A stretch of DNA of 64,000 nucleotides from Paeniglutamicibacter psychrophenolicus. Its GTDB lineage: Bacteria; Actinomycetota; Actinomycetes; Actinomycetales; Micrococcaceae. Positions 33,981 through 42,432 of this stretch are shown piece by piece. The notes under the pieces were generated by a model that was given only the letters and a program-made list of their open reading frames with translations, did not search any database and had not been told where the DNA came from. The position numbers were made by a program, and so were the translations under genes. The stretch spans positions 310,001-374,000 of the forward strand of contig NZ_JAUSSH010000001.1 of assembly GCF_030812255.1 (NCBI RefSeq), in the 5' to 3' direction. Within the stretch, counting starts at the first letter, position 1. Each line of letters begins with the position of its first letter.

Positions 33981-34940
33981 ATGCTGGTGCGCATTGCGGG
34001 GAACCTCGCACGCTTCGTGCTGTCCCTGTTGGCGGCCACCCTGGCGGTCTTCGCGTTGATGCGCGTGCTGCCCGGGGACCCGGCGGCCATCGCCGCCGGG
34101 GAAAACGCGACCCCCGAGGTGGTTGCGGGCCTGGCCAGGCAATTCGGCACCGACCGGCCGCTTCCGGTGCAGTACTGGGACTGGTTCTCCGGGCTCTGGC
34201 GCGGGGACTTCGGGGTGTCCTACGTGACCCGGACAGACATCTCGCCGCTGGTGGCGGACAAGGTGCAGGTCTCGCTGATCCTGGTGACCCTGGCCATGGC
34301 GCTCGCGCTGGCGCTCGCGATCCCGGCCGGGACCATTGCCGCGGTGCGGCACAACAGGCCCTCCGGCGCGGTGATCTCCGCGGCCAGCCAGCTGGGCATC
34401 GCGATCCCCGGCTTCCTGCTGGGCATCGTGCTGGTTTCCTTCTTCGCGCTGCGCCTGGGCTGGCTGCCGGCCAACGGCTGGGTGGCCCCGGGGGTCGACT
34501 TCGCCGGGTTCGCCTCCCGGCTGGTGCTGCCGGTCATCGCGCTGGCCGGGGTGCAGTCCGCGATCCTGGTGCGCTACGTGCGCTCCGCGGTGCTGGAGGT
34601 CATGCACGAGGACTACCTGCGCACCGCCCGGGCCAAGGGCCTGTCCCCGCTGGGGGCGCTGGTGCGGCACGGGCTGCGCAACGCCGCGATCCCGGTGCTG
34701 ACGGTGACCTCCGTGCAGTTTTCCGCCCTGATCATCGGGGCCGTGGTCATCGAGCGGGTCTTCGTGATCCCGGGCCTGGGCTCGATGCTGCTTTCCGCTG
34801 TGGCAAACCGGGACCTGCTCACCGTCCAGTCGGTGGTGATGGTGCTGGTGGCCCTCACCCTCGTGGTGAATCTGCTGGTTGACGTGCTGTACACCATCGT
34901 CGACCCGCGCATCCGCGCCGCCGCCCAGGGAGAACGATGA
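33981..34940 (+). CDS. ABC transporter permease (DppB type)
   Basis: 319-residue first permease: about six helices, MRVLPGDPA at the N-terminus, and the EAA-loop YLRTARAKGLSPLGALVRHG that contacts the ATPase. Overlaps the second permease start by 4 bases (ATGA). Confidence 0.9.
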   Translation: MLVRIAGNLARFVLSLLAATLAVFALMRVLPGDPAAIAAGENATPEVVAGLARQFGTDRPLPVQYWDWFSGLWRGDFGVSYVTRTDISPLVADKVQVSLILVTLAMALALALAIPAGTIAAVRHNRPSGAVISAASQLGIAIPGFLLGIVLVSFFALRLGWLPANGWVAPGVDFAGFASRLVLPVIALAGVQSAILVRYVRSAVLEVMHEDYLRTARAKGLSPLGALVRHGLRNAAIPVLTVTSVQFSALIIGAVVIERVFVIPGLGSMLLSAVANRDLLTVQSVVMVLVALTLVVNLLVDVLYTIVDPRIRAAAQGER

Positions 34941-35764
34941 GAAACGCCCGCCGCACCCCCGCCCTGCTCGCCGGGGCCGCGATCGTGGCCCTGATCGCGG
35001 CCGCGGCCCTGCTCTCCTTCGTCTTTACGCCCTTTGACCCGTTGCAGGTCAATGCGCCGGCGCGGCTGCAGGGCCCGAGCCTGCAGCACTGGCTGGGCAC
35101 CGACAACCTGGGCCGCGACCTGCTCTCCCGCATCCTGGTCGGGGCGCGGATCACGCTGCTGGTCGGGGTGGTCTCGGTGGGCATCGCGGTGCTCATCGGC
35201 ACCCCGGTCGGCATCTGGGCCGGGATGAAACGCGGAGCGGTGGAGGAGCTCACCATGCGCGGCGCCGACATCCTGCTGGCCTTCCCCGCGCTGCTGCTGG
35301 CCATCATGTTCGCCGCGATCTACGGCGCCTCCACGGTCTCGGCGATGGCGGCGATCGGGCTGGCCTCGGTGCCGGGCTTCGCCCGGGTGGCCCGCGCCGG
35401 GACGCTGCAGGTCATGAACGCCGAATACGTGCTCGCCGCCCGGGCCGCGGCCCAGCGCCCGGTGCGCATCGCCGCCCGCCACGTGCTTCCCAACATCACC
35501 GGGATGCTGCTGATCCAGTGCTCGGTGACCTTCGCGCTGGCCGTGCTGGCCGAGGCCGCGCTGTCCTTCCTTGGACTGGGCACGCCCCCGCCGGTGCCCT
35601 CCTGGGGGCGGATGCTGCAGGAATCCCAGCAATACTGGGGCACCTTCCCGGCCATGGCGATCTGGCCCGGGCTGGCAATCGCGCTGGCCGTGATGGGCTT
35701 CAACCTGCTCGGGGACGGGCTGCGCGACTGGCTGGACCCCAAGCTGGGCAGGGGCAAGGCATGA
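34937..35764 (+). CDS. ABC transporter permease (DppC type)
   Basis: 275-residue second permease: N-terminal helix, HWLGTDNLGRDLLSRILVGA (the DppC 'GTDxxGRD' motif), the EAA loop with EYVLAARAAAQRPVRIAARH, and LSFLGLGTPPPVPSWGRML near the C-terminus. Coupled by ATGA overlaps to both neighbours. Confidence 0.9.
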   Translation: MRNARRTPALLAGAAIVALIAAAALLSFVFTPFDPLQVNAPARLQGPSLQHWLGTDNLGRDLLSRILVGARITLLVGVVSVGIAVLIGTPVGIWAGMKRGAVEELTMRGADILLAFPALLLAIMFAAIYGASTVSAMAAIGLASVPGFARVARAGTLQVMNAEYVLAARAAAQRPVRIAARHVLPNITGMLLIQCSVTFALAVLAEAALSFLGLGTPPPVPSWGRMLQESQQYWGTFPAMAIWPGLAIALAVMGFNLLGDGLRDWLDPKLGRGKA

Positions 35765-37500
35765 GCGAGGGCCATGAATTCCACGGCGAGCCGCTGCTGC
35801 GCGTCGAAAACCTGGGCATCGCCGCCGGGTCCACGCCGCTGGTCTCCGAGCTGTCCTTCTCCATGGCCGCCGGCGAGCGCATCGGGCTGATCGGCGAATC
35901 CGGGTCCGGCAAGTCCCTGACCGCCACGGCCCTGCTGGGCCTGCTCCCCGAGGAGCTGGCGCTGACCGGCAGCGCGCACCTGCGCGGCTTCGCACCGGAG
36001 TTGTTCACCGCCGGGGACAAGGCCATGCGGGGGCTGCGCGGGGACGAGATCTCGATGGTCTTCCAGGAGCCGCTCTCGGCTCTGAACCCGCTGATGAAGG
36101 TCGGTGCGCAGGTCGCCGAGGTGATGCTGGTGCACCGCACCGTGCCCACCCGGGCCGCGGCCCAACGGCGTGCGGTCGAGCTGCTGGCCTCGGTGAAGAT
36201 CCCCGATCCGGCCCAGGCTGCCGGGGCCTACCCGCACCAGCTCTCGGGCGGGCAGCGCCAGCGCGTGATGATCGCGATGGCCCTGGCCAACGACCCGCAG
36301 CTGCTGCTGGCCGACGAGCCGACCACGGCCCTGGACGTCACGGTGCAGTCCCAGGTCCTGGAGCTGATTTCCGCCCAGGTGCGTGAGCGCGGCACCGGGC
36401 TGCTGTTCATCACCCACGACCTGGCCGTGGTCGCCAACATGTGCACCCGGGTGCTGGTGCTGAACAAGGGCAGGCTGGTGGAGTCCGGGGACATCGACAC
36501 GATCTTCACGGCACCGGCCCACCCGTACACCCGGGCGTTGCTGGCCGCCAGCGACATCTCGGCCACCGATGCGCGCGGCCGGCTGTTCACGGTGGACACC
36601 GCCGCCGGCTACGTGCCCCCGGCGCTGCGCACCGAGGTTGCCAAGGAGCCCGCCGCCGGTGCGCCGGAGCGTTCCGTGCGGCCGGCCGGGGACGGGCTGA
36701 TCACCGCCACGAACCTGGGCCGGACCTACCACCGCGCCCGCATCAGGGCCTTTGGCCCGCGGCCCGTGGTCAAGGCCCTGGACGGGGTCGGCTTCAGCAT
36801 TGCCGCCGGGGAACGGGTGGGCATCGTGGGGGAGTCCGGCTCGGGCAAGACCACGCTGCTGCGGATCCTGGCCGGGCTGGATGCCCCGAGCACCGGCAGC
36901 GCCGTGGTGGCCGGGACCGAGGTCGCCGGGGCCAGCGAGGCGGACCTGGCGCCGCTGCGCCGCCAGCTGCAGATCGTCTTCCAGGACCCGATGGGTTCGC
37001 TGGACCCGCGGATGAAGGTCGCCGACATCATTGCCGAGCCGCTGCTGGTGCCCGGCCACAAGCTGGATGCCCGCGGGCGCGAGGCCGCGGTGCACAGGAT
37101 GCTGGGGCTCGTGGGCCTGGAGCCGGAGTCCGCGTCCCGCTACCCGCACCAGTTCTCCGGCGGGCAGCGCCAGCGCATCTCCATCGCCCGGGCCCTGGTG
37201 AACCGCCCCAGCATCCTGGTGGCCGACGAGCCGGTCTCCGCGCTGGATGTCTCGGTGCGCGCCCAGGTGCTGAACCTGATCGCGGATTTGGTGGACGAGT
37301 ACGCGCTGACGCTGCTGATGGTCTCCCACGACCTGTCGGTGGTGCGCCACCTGTGCGACCGGGTCATCGTGATGAAGGACGGGCGGATCGTGGAAACCGG
37401 GGACACCGAGCAGATCTACAACAACCCCGCCCACCCCTACACCGCGCAGCTGGTGGCCAGCTCGTTGGAGCTGGCCGAGGAACTGGCGCCGAACCCGTAG
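35761..37500 (+). CDS. Fused double ATPase of the peptide ABC transporter (DppD-DppF)
   Basis: 579 residues carrying two complete ABC ATPase domains. First half: Walker A GESGSGKS (about 43-50), signature LSGGQRQRV, Walker B LLLADEPTT. Second half: Walker A GESGSGKT (about 357-364), signature FSGGQRQRI, Walker B ILVADEPVS. The first half ends with the oligopeptide-transporter C-terminal region (HPYTRALLAA). Fusion of the usual two ATPase genes is common in actinobacteria. Starts on the ATGA of the permease gene; last gene of the operon. Confidence 0.92.
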   Translation: MSEGHEFHGEPLLRVENLGIAAGSTPLVSELSFSMAAGERIGLIGESGSGKSLTATALLGLLPEELALTGSAHLRGFAPELFTAGDKAMRGLRGDEISMVFQEPLSALNPLMKVGAQVAEVMLVHRTVPTRAAAQRRAVELLASVKIPDPAQAAGAYPHQLSGGQRQRVMIAMALANDPQLLLADEPTTALDVTVQSQVLELISAQVRERGTGLLFITHDLAVVANMCTRVLVLNKGRLVESGDIDTIFTAPAHPYTRALLAASDISATDARGRLFTVDTAAGYVPPALRTEVAKEPAAGAPERSVRPAGDGLITATNLGRTYHRARIRAFGPRPVVKALDGVGFSIAAGERVGIVGESGSGKTTLLRILAGLDAPSTGSAVVAGTEVAGASEADLAPLRRQLQIVFQDPMGSLDPRMKVADIIAEPLLVPGHKLDARGREAAVHRMLGLVGLEPESASRYPHQFSGGQRQRISIARALVNRPSILVADEPVSALDVSVRAQVLNLIADLVDEYALTLLMVSHDLSVVRHLCDRVIVMKDGRIVETGDTEQIYNNPAHPYTAQLVASSLELAEELAPNP

Positions 37501-37600
37501 GGTGCAGGGCCTGGAAGTTGGAGCCCCGGAATTCGCCACCCGTGGCCGGCGGGAAGCGCCGTGTGCAGCTACCCCCATGCAGCCCACTAAACTTGAGCCC

Positions 37601-38167
37601 ATGCGCATCGTAGTTCTTGTCTCCGGCACCGGGTCCAACCTCCAGTCCGTCATCGACGCCGTCGCCGACGGGTCGCTGAAAAACGTGGAGCTCGCAGCCG
37701 TGGGCGCCGACAAGCACGGCACCTACGGGGTGGAACGCTCCGCGGCCGCAGGCATCGAGACCTTCGTGGTGAACTTCAAGGACTATGCCGAGCGCGCGGA
37801 CTGGAACCACGCGCTGACCGAAAAATGCCTGTCCTACGAGCCGGACTACGTGGTCTCATCCGGCTTCATGCGCATCGTCGGGGAGGAATTCATCAACGCC
37901 TTCGACGGCACCTACATCAACACGCACCCGGCCCTGCTGCCGTCCTTCCCCGGCGCCCACGGCGTCCGCGACGCGATGGCCTATGGGGTCAAGGTCACCG
38001 GCTGCACCGTGCACATCGCCGACGCCGGCGTGGACACCGGCCCGATCCTGCGCCAGGAAGCGGTGGTGATCGAGGACGACGACACCGAGGAAACCCTGCA
38101 CGAGCGAATCAAGGTCGTCGAGCGCCGCCTGCTCATCGCCACGCTGGCCGATTTGGCCGGGAAATAA
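37601..38167 (+). CDS. purN: Phosphoribosylglycinamide formyltransferase
   Basis: 188-residue enzyme of purine biosynthesis transferring formyl from 10-formyl-THF to GAR. VLVSGTGSNLQSVIDA binds phosphate. The catalytic Asn/His lie in INTHPALLPSFPGAHGVRDA and the catalytic Asp in ADAGVDTGPILRQ. The GAR start is set at MRIVVLVSG; an ATG 24 bp earlier is possible. Its usual partner purH lies 13 kb downstream on the same strand. A strong terminator follows at 38182. Confidence 0.95.
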   Translation: MRIVVLVSGTGSNLQSVIDAVADGSLKNVELAAVGADKHGTYGVERSAAAGIETFVVNFKDYAERADWNHALTEKCLSYEPDYVVSSGFMRIVGEEFINAFDGTYINTHPALLPSFPGAHGVRDAMAYGVKVTGCTVHIADAGVDTGPILRQEAVVIEDDDTEETLHERIKVVERRLLIATLADLAGK

Positions 38168-38181
38168 CACCCGCCTTTTCG

Positions 38182-38230
38182 AAGCAGGAGGCCTGCCCGG
38201 AGTGGTTCCGGGCGGGCCTCCTGCTTTTGT
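38182..38230 (+). terminator. Terminator of purN
   Basis: A 19-bp stem with one G-T pair (38182-38200 with 38208-38226, beginning AAGCAGGAGGCCTGCCCGG), 7-nt loop, then a T tract. Confidence 0.8.
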
Positions 38231-38257
38231 GTGGGTCAGCCTGCAGGTCTAGCGGCC

Positions 38258-39001
38258 TCATTCGTGTTTGAGCAGCTCGCGCAGGGCATGCACGGCATCG
38301 GCAAGTTCATCTTGGCCTACGCCGAGGCGGTGGGGATGCTGCGAGCCGAGGTCCTTGATGAGGCGCCTAATGCGCCAGGGCCCCCTGCCAAAGAGCGCTT
38401 GTCCACGGTTCGTGTCGGAGAGCAGCACCGCCAGGGAAATGGCATCCTGTAGGTGTCTTTGTGAATCCCTGGAGTCTGCTCGGTAGGCATCGGATTTGAG
38501 CATCAGCGCACCAACGATATCCGGGGCCGAGACGATGGACGATCCTTGCTCATGAATTAGTTCGAATTCAATGGTTCTGCGCAGGGCATTGGTGCCGCCA
38601 GGAGCTTGAATGACGCCCGGAGCCTTGAATCGTTGGAGGATTGAAGGAGCCAAATGGTCCGCCACCAAGAAATCGACTTGGTCGTTGCCTCGCCTGTAGC
38701 GATGTGCAGCCTGCCTGTGGTCGATGGGCATCTCCAGTCGATAGCCGAGGCGCTTCAATCCATCGGCAAACACGGACATGCTGTCGCCCGGGAGCTCAAC
38801 GTGAACCATGGCATCAACGTCACTTGTTGACCTGGTTGGCAACTTGCCAGCGGCAATCACGTGCAACTGGACCATCAAGCCGCCGACCAACGACCAATGC
38901 CGGCTTGGGACGGCATCAGCCAGTTCGAAAACATTTGGCCAGGGCGAAGGCCAGATGTCCCCAGGCACATGGACACTTTGGCGAGGTCGTTGCTCAGGCA
39001 T
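38258..39001 (-). CDS. Nucleotidyltransferase-fold protein (toxin-like)
   Basis: 247 residues. The pol-beta-type nucleotidyltransferase core shows LVGGLMVQLH followed by RSTSDVDAMVHV, the G-G...DxD metal site, and a later catalytic-type Asp in DQVDFLVAD. The C-terminal half is helical (APDIVGALMLKSDAYRADSR). It overlaps the end of an HTH gene by 8 bases, an arrangement shared with AbiE-type and MNT-type toxin-antitoxin or abortive-infection systems, in which the transferase modifies tRNA or protein. Assignment as toxin is inferred from layout only. Confidence 0.65.
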   Translation of the reverse strand: MPEQRPRQSVHVPGDIWPSPWPNVFELADAVPSRHWSLVGGLMVQLHVIAAGKLPTRSTSDVDAMVHVELPGDSMSVFADGLKRLGYRLEMPIDHRQAAHRYRRGNDQVDFLVADHLAPSILQRFKAPGVIQAPGGTNALRRTIEFELIHEQGSSIVSAPDIVGALMLKSDAYRADSRDSQRHLQDAISLAVLLSDTNRGQALFGRGPWRIRRLIKDLGSQHPHRLGVGQDELADAVHALRELLKHE

Positions 39002-39677
39002 TGGCGATCATCCGCTGCAATGCATCCCGCCCTGCCCCGCGTTCGCGGATGTCGTCGGAGTCCATCAAATCCAGTGCAATGACAGCATCGGAACCCACTG
39101 CACCCGAAATCAGTTCGTGGTCGTCTACAAACCTGACGAGCACTCCGCCAACTTCGTCGAGCGCCATCGGAATTCGATCAAGCAGTGACTCGATGGAACC
39201 GACCCAATACCCTTCCAAGCGGTCCTCTTCGAATGCTCCGGCCAAGCCGAACCTGTCAGCAATGGTGTCCTGGGCGATCGAGCTTACGCCGGTTGGCAGC
39301 AGCTTCCCGGCAAGACTGGACCGAACTCGCGAGCCCCCGCGGAACCGCCTCAGCTGGCTGTGGTTTCGTGCCAAACGGTGCAACTCGGCAGCTTCCAGCG
39401 AGCGCAACTGCCTGGTGAGCCTGGACCGACGGGGCTGGTCGATGAGTTCCGTCTGCTGGTTGTGCAGTATTTCCAACGCTGCCCATGCGGTTCTCGGAGA
39501 CCAAATACGTCCCGGTGACCGTGAACAGCGTTGGAGCCTGTGGATGGATGCCGGCTCGAAAAGTAGCGCCCCAGCCAATTTTGTCGCCTGGAGCCGACCG
39601 CTATCCACCAGGCGTCGCACGGCGGCCGGGGTGACGCCAAGCTCCTCGGATGCCATGACGGTCGTGTAGAGATCCAT
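38994..39677 (-). CDS. HTH-domain protein, antitoxin-like partner of the nucleotidyltransferase
   Basis: 227 residues. An N-terminal MerR/excisionase-like helix-turn-helix at about 1-45 (TVMASEELGVTPAAVRRLVD, SGRLQATKLAGALLFEPASI). A basic middle (RRSRLTRQLRSL) and a C-terminal domain rich in acidic and hydrophobic residues (LLDRIPMALDEVGGVLVRFV). Its stop overlaps the nucleotidyltransferase start, so the two are co-translated, HTH first, as usual for antitoxin-toxin order. Not matched to a named family. Confidence 0.65.
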   Translation of the reverse strand: MDLYTTVMASEELGVTPAAVRRLVDSGRLQATKLAGALLFEPASIHRLQRCSRSPGRIWSPRTAWAALEILHNQQTELIDQPRRSRLTRQLRSLEAAELHRLARNHSQLRRFRGGSRVRSSLAGKLLPTGVSSIAQDTIADRFGLAGAFEEDRLEGYWVGSIESLLDRIPMALDEVGGVLVRFVDDHELISGAVGSDAVIALDLMDSDDIRERGAGRDALQRMIANA

Positions 39678-39807
39678 GATTCAATCATATCTGAAACGAC
39701 ACTATTGATACATAGCTGGTGAGTCCGCCTGTCTGGGGAAATTGATGAAGGTACTGCAAAACGGCTCCAGAGGCGCCCAGTCTCGACTCTGAGGTCCACC
39801 CGCCGGG

Positions 39808-40326
39808 TCAATCGGTGAAGGCGTTCCAGCAAATGGCATTGCGGTGCTTCTGGTCCTCGAGAACCAGTTCACGGACCGCTGTAGGCAGTTGGGAGCGCTG
39901 CCACTCGCGTTCCGCAGCACGGGCCGCAGCGGCGTCCCGGGATTCCGCAGCGGCACCGGCCGCCCGAATGGCGTAGGCGGCGGCTCCCAGGTCGTGGGCT
40001 GCCACGTGGGCGACGGCGACGGCCTGCCCGGCCGCCAGGGCAGCGAATTTCACCGGGTCGGGCCTTGAGCGTCCGGCGGAATTGGCCACGAAAGCCTCTC
40101 GGTGCGCCTCGCGCATCGGCACCTCGCCACGGATCCAGGCCCGGCCGACCTCGATGGCGTGCCGGGGTCGGGTGTCGCCAGGTTGCCTGTCTTCGAAGAG
40201 CGGCAGCACGTGCTCGGCGCAGTCCAGCGCCCAGGCGGCAAGCAGCCGGTGGTTTTCATCGCTCAGTGTGCCCCCGCGACGGATGGTGACCAGCCGGGGA
40301 TCGCGCTCCTTGGGAAGGATCGGCAT
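39808..40326 (-). CDS. Putative immunity protein (Imm5-like)
   Basis: 172-residue all-helical protein. RDPRLVTIRRGGTLSDENHR and LLAAWALDCAEHVLPLFEDR, then AIEVGRAWIRGEVPMREA and an Ala-rich helical part (AHDLGAAAYAIRAAGAAAE), are the features of the 'putative immunity protein' family linked to polymorphic toxin systems. No toxin gene is adjacent, so it is an orphan. It lies 130 bp upstream of the HTH/nucleotidyltransferase pair on the same strand. Confidence 0.75.
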   Translation of the reverse strand: MPILPKERDPRLVTIRRGGTLSDENHRLLAAWALDCAEHVLPLFEDRQPGDTRPRHAIEVGRAWIRGEVPMREAHREAFVANSAGRSRPDPVKFAALAAGQAVAVAHVAAHDLGAAAYAIRAAGAAAESRDAAAARAAEREWQRSQLPTAVRELVLEDQKHRNAICWNAFTD

Positions 40327-40655
40327 GCTGCCAATATACGCTTCACGAAGTTCCAGGGCACGGGGTCCGGGGCGAAGCTTGCAGTTTTTCCGGGAGGTGG
40401 CACGGCGAGGGGAAGCAGCCCGTCTTTGTTCAACGCAAGCGAGGGAGCCGCTGCGGAGTGGGGGTACGGACTGCCAATGGGAGGGCCAGCCGCGCGGCCT
40501 GGCGGATCGCCCTGGGATCACCGAGGAAGCCGCCGTGGGCGACGTCGTGCATTTTCAGGATATCGCCTTCCATGGGGCTTGCCGCAAGCCCCGCGGCGTG
40601 CCATACACTGCTCGAAAGTGCCCTCTTTGGCGGGGCACCATCGGGAGGGAATAAC
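40327..40655. other. Intergenic region between the immunity-like gene and the flavin hydroxylase
   Basis: Divergent promoter space. The GC-rich sequence keeps an open frame on the minus strand (ending around 40430, LPLAVRTPTPQRLPRLR) that may be a fragment of a lost gene; I cannot identify it. GGGAGGG ahead of 40656 is the ribosome site of the hydroxylase. Confidence 0.4.
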
Positions 40656-42122
40656 ATGGCGGATGTCCTCATCGTGGGCAGCGGTCCGGCCGGAATGATG
40701 CTGGCCGGGGAATTGGCCTTGGCGGGCATCGACGTGGAGATCATGGAGCGGCGGCAGACGGGGGCATTGGCCGAATCCCGTGCCGGAGGATTCCACTGCC
40801 GCACCATTGAGATCCTCGACCAGCGCGGGATCGCCGATCGCTTCCTGGCGGCGGGAACAACGGTGCAGACCGCCCGCTTCGGCAGCACTGTGCTGGACAT
40901 CAGCGACTTTCCCACGCGGCACCCCTATGGGCTTGGACTGTGGCAGAGCCAGATACAGCCAATCCTCGAAGACTGGGTCAACCAGCTCGGCGTGCCCGTG
41001 CACCATGGGCGGGAGGTCATCGGCTTCGACCAGGACGACACCGGGGTGAGTGTCCGGACCTCCGGGGGTGCCACAGCCCGAACGACATATCTGGTGGGGG
41101 CCGACGGCGGACGCAGCCTGGTCCGCAAGGCGGCCGGCATCGAATTCCCCGGATGGGAGGCGACCCGCAGCAACCTGATCGCCGAAGTGGAGGTGTCCGG
41201 GAAACCACCCTCTGGCATGCACCAGGATGAGTCGGGCGTCCACGGCTTCAGCCTGCTCGAGGACGGGCGCACCTATCGGGTCATCACCACGGAACCGCAA
41301 CTCGGTTCACGCAACGATCCAACGTTGGATGATCTGGTCGATTCCCTGGTCGCGGCATACGGGACGGACTTCGGGGTGCACAGCCCAACCTCGATCTCCA
41401 GGTTCACCGACGCCACCAGGCAGGCGGCAACATACCGCAAGGAACGGGTGCTGCTCGTCGGGGACGCCGCGCACGTGCACTATCCCGCCGGCGGCCAGGG
41501 GATCGGCCTGGGCATGCAGGACGCCGTCAACCTCGGCTGGAAGCTCGCGATGGTCCTCAAGGGCTTTTCGCCCGAGTCCCTGCTGGACAGCTACCACGCG
41601 GAGCGCCATCCCGTGGGGCTCCGCGCTCTCAAGCACTCCATGGCGCAAACGGCCCTGCAGTGCATTGACGCACGTACCGCGGCGCTCGCCGAGACCGTCA
41701 GCGAGCTGATGCACATGGACCAACCACGCCAGCACCTCGCCGCGCTGATCCACGGCCTGGACATCGCCTACGACCTCGGCCAAGGGCACCCGTTGCTCGG
41801 ACGCCGCATGCCCGATCTTGACCTTGACACGGCCACCGGACCGCTAAGGGTCTACGACCTGCTTCATGATGCCAAGCCGGTGCTGCTCAAACTGGCCGGG
41901 TCCCATCGCCTCGAGACCGCGCCGCGGGCAGACCGGGTGCAGCATGTCGAAGCCCGGCTCAACGGTCCTTTGAAGCTTCCGCTCCTGGGTGAGGTGGCGG
42001 CCCCCACAGCGGTGTTGGTCCGCCCGGACGGCTACGTCGCCTGGGTGGGTGAAGGCTCCGACCAAGGGCTTGCTGACGCGCTCACGCTCTGGTTTGGACC
42101 GGGGACGCCCGCCGGAACGTGA
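40656..42122 (+). CDS. Class A FAD-dependent monooxygenase (aromatic hydroxylase type)
   Basis: 488 residues. FAD motif VGSGPAGMMLAGELALAG (about 6-23), GADGGRSLVRKAAG in the middle, and GDAAHVHYPAGGQGIGLGMQ as the third motif. The C-terminal thioredoxin-like domain (GPLRVYDLLHDAKPVLL, VLVRPDGYVAWVG) is typical of PHBH-like phenol/aminobenzoate and rifampicin monooxygenases. It starts after GGGAGGG. No neighbour indicates the substrate; antibiotic hydroxylation is possible but unproven. Confidence 0.82.
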   Translation: MADVLIVGSGPAGMMLAGELALAGIDVEIMERRQTGALAESRAGGFHCRTIEILDQRGIADRFLAAGTTVQTARFGSTVLDISDFPTRHPYGLGLWQSQIQPILEDWVNQLGVPVHHGREVIGFDQDDTGVSVRTSGGATARTTYLVGADGGRSLVRKAAGIEFPGWEATRSNLIAEVEVSGKPPSGMHQDESGVHGFSLLEDGRTYRVITTEPQLGSRNDPTLDDLVDSLVAAYGTDFGVHSPTSISRFTDATRQAATYRKERVLLVGDAAHVHYPAGGQGIGLGMQDAVNLGWKLAMVLKGFSPESLLDSYHAERHPVGLRALKHSMAQTALQCIDARTAALAETVSELMHMDQPRQHLAALIHGLDIAYDLGQGHPLLGRRMPDLDLDTATGPLRVYDLLHDAKPVLLKLAGSHRLETAPRADRVQHVEARLNGPLKLPLLGEVAAPTAVLVRPDGYVAWVGEGSDQGLADALTLWFGPGTPAGT

Positions 42123-42432
42123 TCGTTCCCGGGGTATGCACCGTTACTCCTGCGATGTCCGAACGCGTGGTGACGACGATCCCGGGCCCGGCGGCGGAAG
42201 CCTGGCGGGGACGGCCTCCGCCGGTGCGGAAAGAGGGCGTTTTTTGTTGCCGTGACCGTGGATCATCGTCGGTTCCGGGCGCGTTCCTTGTGCATGACCA
42301 TTTCCGTTTCAGCGGGGAGGAAGCCGAGCTTCGCGTTGATGGAACGCATCCACTTGTTCACGTAGTCACTGCTGGTCCTGACCCCACCGGCCATCGCCCT
42401 TCGGGACCTGAGCCAAAACGATGAATCCAATG
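42123..42432. other. Intergenic region with a gene fragment
   Basis: Between convergent genes. Contains a probable acetyltransferase C-terminal fragment on the minus strand and a short T-rich run (GTTTTTTG near 42240). Confidence 0.5.
42263..42420 (-). pseudogene. GNAT acetyltransferase C-terminal remnant
   Basis: On the minus strand a frame ending at 42263 reads YVNKWMRSINAKLGFLPAET then EMVMHKERARNRR and stop. The N-x2-M-x2-IN-x-KLGF pattern is the characteristic last helix-strand of GNAT acetyltransferases. The rest of the gene is missing. Short, so moderate to low confidence. Confidence 0.4.

Noticed and set aside
35320-37722. 800-codon open frame on the minus strand
   Set aside because: Antisense to the ABC permease and fused ATPase; composition typical of GC-rich shadows.
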